DNA of 64,000 nt from Novosphingobium sp. PhB165 (lineage in GTDB: Bacteria; Pseudomonadota; Alphaproteobacteria; Sphingomonadales; Sphingomonadaceae), in assembly GCF_004341845.1 (NCBI RefSeq), contig NZ_SLVB01000002.1, positions 248,001-312,000 of the forward strand, read 5' to 3'. The notes under the pieces are model-generated. The model was not told the DNA's origin, searched no databases, and saw only the letters and a list, made by a program, of their open reading frames with translations. The first letter of the stretch is position 1. Each line of letters begins with the position of its first letter. Positions 25,219 through 33,661 of the stretch are shown here, piece by piece. Position numbers and translations under genes: made by a program.

Positions 25219-27861
25219 TTAGCCGGTTACTGCTTGCGGCCCAAGATAGGTTGTGGGCACGGGGACCCTGCCGATCACCAGCTTTTGCAGAGCCATGTTG
25301 TCGTCGATCCGCCAGACTTTGACGGTGTGCCGCCCGGCGCTGGCGCTCCCCATCTCGGCCGAAAGCCGCACGACGTTATCGCATACTGCGTCCGCCCAGC
25401 GCTGCTTGCCTGCGGTATCCGGTGCGCCGCCCGAAGCATCGAGCTGCGATTGCAGTATCTGGACCGGCCCATTGTCGAGCGAAACGCCGATCCGTGTGCC
25501 CTCATGGCCGAGCGTGTCGAGCGTCGGGGTCAGATAGAGCGTTACCGTTGCCGGCCCGGCTTGCGGCAAAGTGATGTCGTACTCAAGGCATAGGCCGTCG
25601 TCCGGACGGGTGGCGGGCCGCCCTTGTGGCAGCGCAAGTACCGCGCCTGCGGTGCGGCCGAGATGCGGGATGGTCGTCCAGCGCAGACCGCTGCCGTTGC
25701 GGGCTCGGCTGAATGCCTGTGCTTCCACTGCGATCACGCCTGCAGGCATCAGCGCGCGGTTCACGAATTTGGGCTGCGGCCGCTGCCGGTCGCTGGGCGT
25801 GTCGGCGCCGACCCGCATGATGCTGGGCATCGTCTGCTGCGTGGGGTCGTTCCAGATGACGTAATTCATGTGAACCTGCGTCATCATGCCGTCCCACTTG
25901 CCGCCGTTGATCGTGTGATAGCGCTGCGCCAGCTCGGAATCGCGGCGAAAGGCGGTCTCGACCTGATCGGCGAAATAGTTGGCGCGCGCATCGTTTTTGG
26001 ACGCGAGCAGGCGGTTCCACGCCGTGCCGTAATAGAGCCGGTACAAGTTCGCCAAGGCCGCGATCGGGAATTCGATGAGCTGATAATAGGCGTCGAGCTT
26101 GTCGGGAGAGAGTCTGGCGCGCGCCGCAAGCATGCGCGCCTCCAGCATGTCCCATTCGGCCATTATCGCGCCGAATTCACCGCCATCGAGACCATCGGGC
26201 GTAATGCCGCCCAGTGCGAAGCTGGCTTCGTTGATCAGTTCGGGTTTCCGGCGCGCCGCATACTGGCTGTAAGCCGTGATCAGGTCACCGATCGGCCCGG
26301 CCTGTTCGGGGCCGAAAGTGGCGGTCGCCCAATTTCGCGGATAGGCCGCGAGAGCCGCAGGCGTCATCGCTTCCGGATTCCAGGCCTGCGCCATGAAGAA
26401 GCCGAGCGGATATTCCATTGGCTTGATATCGCCGACGTTCACGATCCACATCGCCCGCGCGCCGCGCTGGTAGGCGAGGTCCATCTGCTGCCAGGTCTTC
26501 TCGATCTGGTTGGTGTTGATCCACTTGTAATTGCGCGGCCCGCCGACATAGTCGAAGTGGTAATAGATGCCGTAGCCGCCCCGACGAGGCGCCGCCGCAG
26601 GATCGGGCAAGCGCCGGATCTGGCCCCAGTTGTCGTCAGAAAAGAGCAGGGTGACGTCGTCCGGCACTTTCATGCCGTGGTCGTAATAGTCCTGCACTTC
26701 CTTGTAGAGCGCCCAGACTTGCGGCGTCTCGCTGGCCGGCTTGCCGGTGACGTCAGCGATGATTGCGCGCTGATCGGTGACGATCCGTTCCAGAAGGTCG
26801 GTCGCCGTGCCTTCCGCCATGGCCTGATCACCATCGCCGCGCATGCCCACGGTGACGACCGACTCGTAGCCCCGGCCGCCTCCACGCGACATCATGCGCT
26901 CGATCCCGCCACGCCAGAAGGTGCGCAAATTGTCGCGGTTGTCGGTGTAATCCCAGGCACCACCGGTCACGCCCTTGTCGGTGTGGCGATGCCATTCGGC
27001 CTGTGCGCGCAGCATGGGCTCATGGTGCGAATTGCCCATCACGACGCCCATCGCATCCGCGAGCACCATGCTCTGCGGATCGTCGTCGGCAAAGGCCTTG
27101 CCCCACATGGCGGGCCACAGATAATTGCCCTTCATCCGAAGAAGCAGCTCGAAGACGGGCGCGTACATGGCCGCGTTGACGCCGCCGAACTTCTTCCGGG
27201 CCCAGCCGCTGAGGCAGGGGTCCTCGTCGTTGATGAAGAAGCCGCGATAGCGCACTTTCGGCTGGTCACGGCGCGAGCCCGCCGGGATCAGCACTTCGCG
27301 TCGGCGCGAGACGGGGACGTCGGCGAACCAGTACCACGGCGACACGCCCATCCGCTCGGAAATGTCGTAAGTGCCGAACACCGCGCCGCGCCGATCCGAA
27401 CCGACGATCACCAATGCGCGGGGCACGCCGGGCATGGGGTTGTCGACCACGATCTGGCGAAAGGTCTCCCACTCGCCGCGAATGTCGCTCGCGTCCAGTT
27501 TGCCCGCGGCGACGAGGCGGTCAATCATGGAGCTCTGGCCGAGGACGCCGATCATCACCACGGGGCCGCGCAGCGTTTCGGTAGCGCCCTGAAGGAATTG
27601 GGGCTTCTTGCCGCTGACGCGCTCCAGATCGGCTGCAAAGCTGGCGCCCACATGCTGAACGGCGGAATCGGCGCCCGCATCGACCAGCACTGTCGCCGGT
27701 TGGCCATTGACGATCAGCGGGAACGCTGTGCGCCGGTCAACAGCATCGGCCTTGGCAAGCGCGGCAAAGGCGGGCGAGGGCACGACAGCAAGCGCCGCGC
27801 TCCACGCAGCGCTACCCAGCAGCTTGCGACGCGACAGGGCGCATGTGTTGGCTTCGGACAT
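25219..27861 (-). CDS. Glycoside hydrolase family 115 (xylan alpha-glucuronidase type)
   Basis: An 880-residue secreted enzyme with a Tat-like leader (LSRRKLLGSAAWSAALAVV). GH115 features include an N-terminal domain ending ALVIVGSDRRGAVFGTYDISERMGVSPWYWFADV, the barrel motif KVRYRGFFINDEDPCLSGWARKKFGG, RMKGNYLWPAMWGKAF, VMGNSHHEPMLRAQAEW, LFSDDNWGQIRRLPD and IVNVGDIKPMEYPLGFFMAQAW, with a C-terminal beta-sandwich. GH115 enzymes remove (4-O-methyl)glucuronic acid from glucuronoxylan. The divergent TonB receptor and the XylR-like palindromes upstream support a xylan-related role. Confidence 0.93.
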   Translation of the reverse strand: MSEANTCALSRRKLLGSAAWSAALAVVPSPAFAALAKADAVDRRTAFPLIVNGQPATVLVDAGADSAVQHVGASFAADLERVSGKKPQFLQGATETLRGPVVMIGVLGQSSMIDRLVAAGKLDASDIRGEWETFRQIVVDNPMPGVPRALVIVGSDRRGAVFGTYDISERMGVSPWYWFADVPVSRRREVLIPAGSRRDQPKVRYRGFFINDEDPCLSGWARKKFGGVNAAMYAPVFELLLRMKGNYLWPAMWGKAFADDDPQSMVLADAMGVVMGNSHHEPMLRAQAEWHRHTDKGVTGGAWDYTDNRDNLRTFWRGGIERMMSRGGGRGYESVVTVGMRGDGDQAMAEGTATDLLERIVTDQRAIIADVTGKPASETPQVWALYKEVQDYYDHGMKVPDDVTLLFSDDNWGQIRRLPDPAAAPRRGGYGIYYHFDYVGGPRNYKWINTNQIEKTWQQMDLAYQRGARAMWIVNVGDIKPMEYPLGFFMAQAWNPEAMTPAALAAYPRNWATATFGPEQAGPIGDLITAYSQYAARRKPELINEASFALGGITPDGLDGGEFGAIMAEWDMLEARMLAARARLSPDKLDAYYQLIEFPIAALANLYRLYYGTAWNRLLASKNDARANYFADQVETAFRRDSELAQRYHTINGGKWDGMMTQVHMNYVIWNDPTQQTMPSIMRVGADTPSDRQRPQPKFVNRALMPAGVIAVEAQAFSRARNGSGLRWTTIPHLGRTAGAVLALPQGRPATRPDDGLCLEYDITLPQAGPATVTLYLTPTLDTLGHEGTRIGVSLDNGPVQILQSQLDASGGAPDTAGKQRWADAVCDNVVRLSAEMGSASAGRHTVKVWRIDDNMALQKLVIGRVPVPTTYLGPQAVTG

Positions 27862-28029
27862 CCTGATTTTCCTATGTTCTGATTTTATCTCGCCGTTAGG
27901 CTCGGTTGTTCGATCCGATGGTCAGCACCTGGTCGGCGACACTGTACCGGAAGGGGGCGACGGCATGGCCAAGGCCGCACCGCTCGGCAGTTCACAGGGA
28001 AACTGTTTCAACACACCCACTCACGACCA

Positions 28030-28043
28030 TGTTATCGCTATCA
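28030..28043. promoter_or_regulatory. Palindrome-like TGTTATCGCTATCA, candidate XylR/LacI operator for GH115 gene
   Basis: A 14-bp imperfect palindrome with central CG, about 170 bases before the GH115 start. It differs by two bases from the Caulobacter XylR operator as I remember it (TGTTAGCGCTACCA, unverified). The 542-base intergenic region 27862-28403 holds this, the sites described next, and no gene that I can support. Confidence 0.4.
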
Positions 28044-28302
28044 CATATCGTCGACGCGAACCGGACGGTCAATCGGATCGTTTGCCAGCGACGTCTGCAT
28101 TCCTGCGCGGCCCACTGGAGGAGGCTTTGCCCGTCATGCATATTAGACGGAGTAAATATGATGATCGTCTTATAGATTGACTATTGTGAATAGCGATCTG
28201 GCTTAGCGGTCATCTATCTCCATTTTTGGCTAAATTTCCCGGATAGACATCGGGTTGCGCCGAATAGAATCTTCAAAAAGAGGGCCACCTTCGTAAAGTC
28301 CG

Positions 28303-28331
28303 TTGACAAGTCTCAAGATCGTCCTATCAAT
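28303..28331 (+). promoter_or_regulatory. Predicted promoter of the second TonB receptor gene
   Basis: TTGACA at 28303-28308 is followed after 16-17 bases by TATCAA(T) at 28325-28331. It lies just before two AGCGCT-centred palindromes, as expected for a repressible promoter. Confidence 0.6.
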
Positions 28332-28338
28332 CCAAAAA

Positions 28339-28373
28339 TGTGAGCGCTACCATGGGGTAGTTTCAAAGCGCTT
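28339..28373. promoter_or_regulatory. Two AGCGCT-centred palindromes, candidate LacI/XylR-type operators
   Basis: TGTGAGCGCTACCA (28339-28352) differs by one base from the Caulobacter XylR operator as I recall it. AAGCGCTT (28366-28373) is a perfect 8-bp palindrome. Both lie between the predicted -10 box and the receptor start, where a bound repressor would block transcription. No LacI-type gene is adjacent, so the regulator would act from elsewhere. Confidence 0.55.
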
Positions 28374-28403
28374 CTCAAGAGAGCGCATATTTAGGAGGGG
28401 AAT

Positions 28404-31400
28404 ATGGGCACATACACCACAGATTCGCGCGCCATGATGATTCGCCGGGCACTGCTTGGGGCAACCATCCTTGCCGGGGCGTTCCCGATCATCGCGCAGG
28501 CGCAGGATGCGCAGAGCGCCGCTCCCGCTGCAACGACCGCCGCGCCTGATCAGAATGCCAGCGACGATGCGCAGGCAATCATCGTCACCGGCTACCGCCG
28601 CAGCCTTGCCGAGGCGATTGCGTCCAAGCGCGACACGACATCGTTCAGCGATTCGATCTTTGCCGAAGATATCGGCAAGTTCCCGGACACCAACATCGCC
28701 GAATCGCTTAACCGCATTCCCGGCGTCACCATCAGCCGCGATATTGATGGTTCCGGCACCAACGTCGCGATCCGCGGTCTGGGCAGCAACTTCACCAGCG
28801 TAACTCTGAACGGCGCGCCGATCGCAGTCGCGTCTTCGGGCACGACGGACGCGCAGGGCACCGACCGCTCGGTCGACCTCAGCTTCTTCCCGACGGAACT
28901 GTTCACGCAGTTGACGGTCAACAAGAGCTATTCGGCCAGCCTTATCGAAGGCGGCGCAGCGGGTAACGTCAACCTTCGCAGCGCCCGTCCGTTCGACCGC
29001 GAAGGGACCCACTTCTCCTATAGCTTGCAGGGCATCAAGAATAGCCCGGCAAACAAGTGGGGTGGCCGCGGATCGGCGCTGGCCAGCGCGACTTTCGGCG
29101 ATTTCGGCATTCTCGCAGGCGTATCGGCGCAGCGTGACCAGTCACTGGTCAAGGGCTTTGAAACCATCGGCTGGACCAACCCCAACCTTTCCGCCGCGCA
29201 GTGCGGCGCGACCTCGGGTTGCAACAGCACCGGTGGCGGCAACTGGACCATTCCTGGGACCGTCCCTGCCAATGCCGGCAACGGTCTGGTCACCGGCACC
29301 ACGATCGACCAGGCATTCCTGCTGGCACACAACCCGGGTCTGACTATCCAGCAGATCGACAACGGGATTATCCCGCGTCTTGGCCGTCCGTCGATTTCTT
29401 CCGGCACGCGTGACCGGATCAACGCGATCCTGAGCGCCGAGTGGAAGCCCAGCGACAAGATCGACGTCTACATCGATGGCATGTATGGCCGTAAGAAGAA
29501 CGATCTCCGGCGCATCGACATGAACTGGGTCGGTCGCAACGGTTCGGCCATCCCGCTCAACATGACGGTGGACAAGGACGATTGCAGCAACGGCTGCACG
29601 GTGACCAGCGGCACCTTTGCGAATTCGCAGTTCTTCCTCGAATATCGTCCCTTCATCGAAACGACCGAATACTACGGCTTCAATCCGGGTCTTTCGTGGC
29701 AGGTGATGGATAACCTGAAGTTCAACTTCCAGGTCAACTACCTTCACAGCACTTTCCATCGTGAATCGCCGACTGTCCTTGTCAACACTGCGGCAAGCTC
29801 AGGCGTAACGGTCGATTACGTGAACAACGGGTCGATCCCTTCGATCACGACGAACGTCGATCTTAACGATCCGGCGAACTTCATCTGGAACGGCGGGCGC
29901 GTCAACGTTCAGGACGAACGCCGCACCAATATCAACAAGGGCCTGCGCGGCGACCTGACGTGGGGCGACGAGTCCTTCAACATCAAGGCTGGCGGCAATT
30001 ACGACGACATCTCGCGTCGGATCACCGCCTACGACAACAGCCAAGCATGGCAGAACGCTACCTGCGGCAATGACCCCAGCGTTTTCGTCCCCTCGCCGAA
30101 CAGTCAGCCGGCGTGCCAGGGTCTCGACGCACCCGGCTCGGCGCCGGCAGGTTATCCGACCTGGCCGGGCTACACGGGTGGCGCGGTGACTTACGGTGGC
30201 TCGCTGATTCCGCAGTCTGCACTGGCCAGCTACCTGGTCCCTGGTCCGGGCGGTTTCGTTACGCTTGACTGGAAGCGGTTCGCCAAGGACAGCAATTACG
30301 CCTACTTCCATGACAACGCGCCTGATACGGGTTCGGCGAACACGGGCGCCAGCGGCGGCTATATTCGTGAGAAGTCGGCAGCCGGGTTCATTGAGGCGAA
30401 CGGTAAGGCCGAAGTTGCCGGTAGCGATCTGCGCTACAACATCGGCGTACGCTTCGTTCATACGGATCAGACCATCAGCGGTCGCGTCTCGCTGCCGGAT
30501 CCGCGCAACACGCCGCCCGCCGGCACCCCGGCGCCGCTTGATGGCGGGCTGTATCCGAACATCGTGAGCCAGGCGACTACCCACAACAGCTATGACAACT
30601 GGCTGCCGGCCATGAACCTCGCCTATGATGTGGGTGAACATGCTGTCGCACGTCTTTCGCTGTCGAAGACGATGACACGGCCGGATCCGAATGCTCAGCT
30701 GCCGGGCGTCAATTTCTCCAGCCCCTCTGCAGACGTCGCGACGATCGGTAATCCGGCGCTCAAGCCTTATGTCTCGAAGAACATCGATCTTGGCATCGAG
30801 TATTACACCGGGCCGGGCGGGTTGGTCAGCATGGCTGCGTTCCGCAAGGAAATGAGCGGGTTCACCACGCTTGGTACGGCGACGGTCAATTTCTCGTCGC
30901 TCGCACCCTATGGCATCACCTACGACAACCTGAACCCGACGCAGCAAGGCGCGATCAATGCGCGCGGCGGGCCGGACAACGCCACGGTCGTTGTCCAACA
31001 GCAGGTCAATGCGTCGGGCAAGATGATCGTCAACGGACTTGAGTTCCAGTGGGTCCAGCCGCTCGACTTCGTGACCGAACAGTTTGGCATCCGGGGTCTT
31101 GGCTTCAATGCCAACGCCACGATTGTCGATCAGCACGGCGAAGGTACCCCGGCGCCGGTGGCATACGGTGTGGCCAAGTACACCTACAACATCACCGGCT
31201 ATTACGAGAACCACGGTGTCAGCCTGCGCGTTTCGACGACCTTCCAGAAGGGTTCGCAGATCTCGGGGCCCAACCAGAACGGCATCACCAATGCCGCGCT
31301 GTTCTCGGATGACCTGCAGCGTTGGGACTTCTCGTCCAGCTTCGACCTTTACAAGATGTTCGGGATTGAACACGCACCGGAAATCACGTTCGACGTGGCC

Positions 31401-31508
31401 AACTTCGGCAATGCAACGCAGCGCACGTACTTCCAGTTCACCAACGCCACGTACACGGCCTACAAGCCTGGTCGCCAGTTCATGATCGGCGTGCGCGGCT
31501 CGTTCTAA
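28404..31508 (+). CDS. TonB-dependent receptor, Xanthomonas/Caulobacter carbohydrate type
   Basis: A 1034-residue outer-membrane receptor: signal peptide (LLGATILAGAFPIIAQAQ), TonB box AIIVTGYRRS at about 58-67, plug motifs FAEDIGKFPDTNIAESLNRI and VAIRGLGSNFTSVTLNGAPI, then a long beta-barrel ending in RQFMIGVRGSF. AGGAGG lies 5 bases before the ATG at 28404. The gene is divergent from the GH115 alpha-glucuronidase, so the probable ligand is an acidic xylo-oligosaccharide. It is followed by a clear rho-independent terminator, so it forms a single-gene unit. Confidence 0.93.
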   Translation: MGTYTTDSRAMMIRRALLGATILAGAFPIIAQAQDAQSAAPAATTAAPDQNASDDAQAIIVTGYRRSLAEAIASKRDTTSFSDSIFAEDIGKFPDTNIAESLNRIPGVTISRDIDGSGTNVAIRGLGSNFTSVTLNGAPIAVASSGTTDAQGTDRSVDLSFFPTELFTQLTVNKSYSASLIEGGAAGNVNLRSARPFDREGTHFSYSLQGIKNSPANKWGGRGSALASATFGDFGILAGVSAQRDQSLVKGFETIGWTNPNLSAAQCGATSGCNSTGGGNWTIPGTVPANAGNGLVTGTTIDQAFLLAHNPGLTIQQIDNGIIPRLGRPSISSGTRDRINAILSAEWKPSDKIDVYIDGMYGRKKNDLRRIDMNWVGRNGSAIPLNMTVDKDDCSNGCTVTSGTFANSQFFLEYRPFIETTEYYGFNPGLSWQVMDNLKFNFQVNYLHSTFHRESPTVLVNTAASSGVTVDYVNNGSIPSITTNVDLNDPANFIWNGGRVNVQDERRTNINKGLRGDLTWGDESFNIKAGGNYDDISRRITAYDNSQAWQNATCGNDPSVFVPSPNSQPACQGLDAPGSAPAGYPTWPGYTGGAVTYGGSLIPQSALASYLVPGPGGFVTLDWKRFAKDSNYAYFHDNAPDTGSANTGASGGYIREKSAAGFIEANGKAEVAGSDLRYNIGVRFVHTDQTISGRVSLPDPRNTPPAGTPAPLDGGLYPNIVSQATTHNSYDNWLPAMNLAYDVGEHAVARLSLSKTMTRPDPNAQLPGVNFSSPSADVATIGNPALKPYVSKNIDLGIEYYTGPGGLVSMAAFRKEMSGFTTLGTATVNFSSLAPYGITYDNLNPTQQGAINARGGPDNATVVVQQQVNASGKMIVNGLEFQWVQPLDFVTEQFGIRGLGFNANATIVDQHGEGTPAPVAYGVAKYTYNITGYYENHGVSLRVSTTFQKGSQISGPNQNGITNAALFSDDLQRWDFSSSFDLYKMFGIEHAPEITFDVANFGNATQRTYFQFTNATYTAYKPGRQFMIGVRGSF

Positions 31509-31520
31509 GATTACCCACTC

Positions 31521-31562
31521 GAGGGCGTGGCCGGTATTGCCGGTCACGCCCTCTATTTTTTT
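31521..31562 (+). terminator. Rho-independent terminator after TonB receptor gene
   Basis: GAGGGCGTGGCCGG pairs with CCGGTCACGCCCTC with one mismatch around a short loop, followed by a run of seven T within TATTTTTTTG. Confidence 0.9.
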
Positions 31563-31599
31563 GCTATACGGGTAGGCGAAATCCGAAGAAACTTCGGGG

Positions 31600-32211
31600 C
31601 TATGCGCCCAGCAAGCTCTTTCTAAACAATGCCTTGACCAGCCTGTCTTCGAGAATTCGCCCTACGAGATAGAGCGCGGCGAAGATCGCCGCAAAAACAT
31701 AGGCGGACGTGGCCGAGGGTTTCTTGTTGCGGCCTTCAGCCTTGCCCGCGTCTTTCTTTTCGGGTGCCGGTGCGCCCAGGGCCTTATCTATCGCGTTCAT
31801 CGGGACGTCTGCATTCTTTTTGGCATCACGGCCTTTCCCAGACGTGTCTGCGGCTTCGGCTGACGGTTTTTCGTGCTTGCTCAGGGCTATGGTCAACTGA
31901 GCCATGCCTAGAAACAGCAACGGTGCCAGAAAACAGAACAGCAATGCCCGGCTGGTCAGATGATAGCGTAGCACGGACCCGGACACGCCTTGTTCGATCT
32001 GCAAGACACCGCCATCGAACACGGACATCTTGTCCTGAGCAGCCTGATCCTTCTTGCGGAAAATCAGGGTGTCGTTCGTCCGCTCGTGGCTGGTGCCGTA
32101 TTGGCGGAACAGCGGGTCGAGCCTGTCAAATACATCGTCGCTCGATTGTTCGGGGGCGAGTGTCACGCTCCCCCTAACGTGCCAGATCCAGTCGATGAAA
32201 CGCGAGTTCAC
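31600..32211 (-). CDS. Membrane protein of unknown function
   Basis: A 203-residue protein. A GTG start is used because GGAGG lies 4 bases upstream. The N-terminal 90 residues are soluble (SRFIDWIWHVRGSVTLAPEQ, a possible alpha/beta domain), followed by a first membrane segment (LLFCFLAPLLFLGMAQLTIAL), a charged Lys/Ala/Pro-rich linker, and a second membrane segment (AYVFAAIFAALYLVGRIL). I do not recognise the family. It lies 124 bases downstream of the first sterol-desaturase-like gene on the same strand, so it may belong to the transcription unit with site A. Confidence 0.75.
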   Translation of the reverse strand: MNSRFIDWIWHVRGSVTLAPEQSSDDVFDRLDPLFRQYGTSHERTNDTLIFRKKDQAAQDKMSVFDGGVLQIEQGVSGSVLRYHLTSRALLFCFLAPLLFLGMAQLTIALSKHEKPSAEAADTSGKGRDAKKNADVPMNAIDKALGAPAPEKKDAGKAEGRNKKPSATSAYVFAAIFAALYLVGRILEDRLVKALFRKSLLGA

Positions 32212-32335
32212 GTGACCTCCTTTGGGAGAGCTGTTCGATGCCGTTTGGCGGCAAGCCTCAAGCCCGGGCCGCTCAAGGCGGCCCAGACCGGGCATGGCAA
32301 ATGGGAGCAGGCGGATTATGCGGATGGAGCAGGCA

Positions 32336-33316
32336 TTACTCGGCAGGTGTGGCTATCGGTTGACCAAAGCGTTCCTTGAGCGACTTCCAGCCTTCGGTGA
32401 AAGGGAAGGTCATCTGTTCGCGGATCGACATGCGGCGGCCGCCTTCCATGCCCAACAGTTCGGCCTCACCGTCAATGCAAGTTCCGAAAATGCGGTCGAT
32501 GAAGATGTAAGAGCCCGAATAGTTACTGCGGGTGGCCTCAAAGTCTTGCGAGTGATGCAGGCTATGATGTTCGGTCGTGTTGAACAGGAAGCGCCACCAT
32601 CTTGGCGAATTGAAGCGGACATTGATGTGCTGGTAAGTGCCGATCGCCATGCCGAAGGCGCCTGCGAGCAAGAAGGCGCGCGGCAGAAAGTCGAAGAAGC
32701 CGCCGATGCCGAGCCCGATCAGGAACAGTTCTACCGGATTGCCCACGGCACCTTTGTTGATGTTCAACTGGGTGATATAGTGATGTACCGAATGGGGTAA
32801 CCACAAAGGGTACCAGTTATGCATCCCACGGTGCATCCAATATTGCCCGAAATCGAAGACGAACGAGATCAGGAAAGCCTGCACCAGCAGCGGCAGACCC
32901 ATGAACCAGGTAAATTTGTCCCAGTGGAAATAGTGCTGTACGGCTTCGACCATGACTTTGTCGCCGATGTAATCGTCGACTATTCGGAGCGCCGTATAGC
33001 CAAGCCCGACATAGAACAGGTCTGTGACCAGTTCCTTCCAGGTGAGCCGCCAGCTCTCGTGGCGCGGGTTTACCCATTCAAGCCCCAGCAACAGCACCTT
33101 GAAGCCGATGCCGATGCCCACTGCGGTGGATGCCTTGGCGATGGAATTGGGGGCATAATACCAGAACGCGAGCAGTGCGAAGAGCACCGTGGGCTGGAAC
33201 CAGGTAAAGATGAACTGCTTGACCGGGCCGCCCTCCACCCTGGGTATGTTCTCCCAGCCTATGGTTACCGGCGCCTGTGTACCTATCAATCTTTTACCTA
33301 CGCGAACTCCGTCCAT
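32336..33316 (-). CDS. Sterol desaturase/fatty acid hydroxylase superfamily membrane protein (copy 1)
   Basis: A 326-residue polytopic membrane protein with the di-iron histidine clusters of the fatty acid hydroxylase superfamily: H162-x3-H166 (QYWMHRGMHN), H175-x2-HH179 (PHSVHH), H230, and HHSLHH at 250-255. Such enzymes hydroxylate or desaturate lipids or sterols, or cleave ether lipids. It is a clear paralogue of the gene at 37941-38936, sharing ITQLN followed by KGAVGNP. A 28-bp inverted repeat (33352-33379) lies 36-63 bases before the ATG and matches three other sites in this locus. Substrate unknown; the shared operator links it to the guanidine/urea genes. Confidence 0.9.
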   Translation of the reverse strand: MDGVRVGKRLIGTQAPVTIGWENIPRVEGGPVKQFIFTWFQPTVLFALLAFWYYAPNSIAKASTAVGIGIGFKVLLLGLEWVNPRHESWRLTWKELVTDLFYVGLGYTALRIVDDYIGDKVMVEAVQHYFHWDKFTWFMGLPLLVQAFLISFVFDFGQYWMHRGMHNWYPLWLPHSVHHYITQLNINKGAVGNPVELFLIGLGIGGFFDFLPRAFLLAGAFGMAIGTYQHINVRFNSPRWWRFLFNTTEHHSLHHSQDFEATRSNYSGSYIFIDRIFGTCIDGEAELLGMEGGRRMSIREQMTFPFTEGWKSLKERFGQPIATPAE

Positions 33317-33351
33317 ACGCCTGCCCTCGTATTATTTCGCTACCCATTTCA

Positions 33352-33379
33352 GTAATACTAACATGTTATAACGTAATAC
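33352..33379. promoter_or_regulatory. NikR-type 28-bp inverted repeat, site A
   Basis: GTAATAC-N14-GTAATAC, upstream of the first hydroxylase gene. The left arm differs by one base from the GTATTAC of sites B and C. Total length and outer bases equal those of the E. coli NikR operator (GTATGA-N16-TCATAC). A further half-site GTATTAT lies at 33329-33335. Confidence 0.7.
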
Positions 33380-33381
33380 CA

Positions 33382-33404
33382 ATGGGCCCATCGTGTCTAG
33401 ACAC
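33382..33404. other. Two adjacent perfect palindromes, ATGGGCCCAT and GTGTCTAGACAC
   Basis: The 10-bp palindrome is at 33382-33391 and the 12-bp one at 33393-33404, one base apart, in the 345-base gap between the hydroxylase and sulfotransferase genes. They could be binding sites for the sulfotransferase promoter or an additional control of the hydroxylase gene. I see no gene in the rest of this gap. Confidence 0.4.
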
Positions 33405-33661
33405 AAAGTGGACGTTTCCGGCTCTCTTCCGGGAAAAAATCGAGCGATGCCGATATAGCGCGTGGAGCCGATTTGGACGGCCCAGGATCGGTTGGCAAAA
33501 TCGTTGTTGACGGTTAGGCTTCGGTCGGAAGGGGTACGTGGAGCAATGATGGAAATCAGGTGGAATCCCGCTTCCTTGCGGTCTTGGCCATGCCCTCTGT
33601 TCAAGGCGCATTTCCAGCAAACGTCGGGGCATAATTCGAATTCCGTGACGGTTGCGGCTTG

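Noticed and set aside
25624..27882. Long plus-strand frame opposite the GH115 gene
   Set aside because: Shadow of a gene with strong GH115 motifs; composition is Arg/His/Ala-rich without any recognisable fold.
27906..28180. Short plus-strand frames in the gap between GH115 and the TonB receptor genes
   Set aside because: No ribosome site, no domain, and the region carries the predicted operators and promoter.
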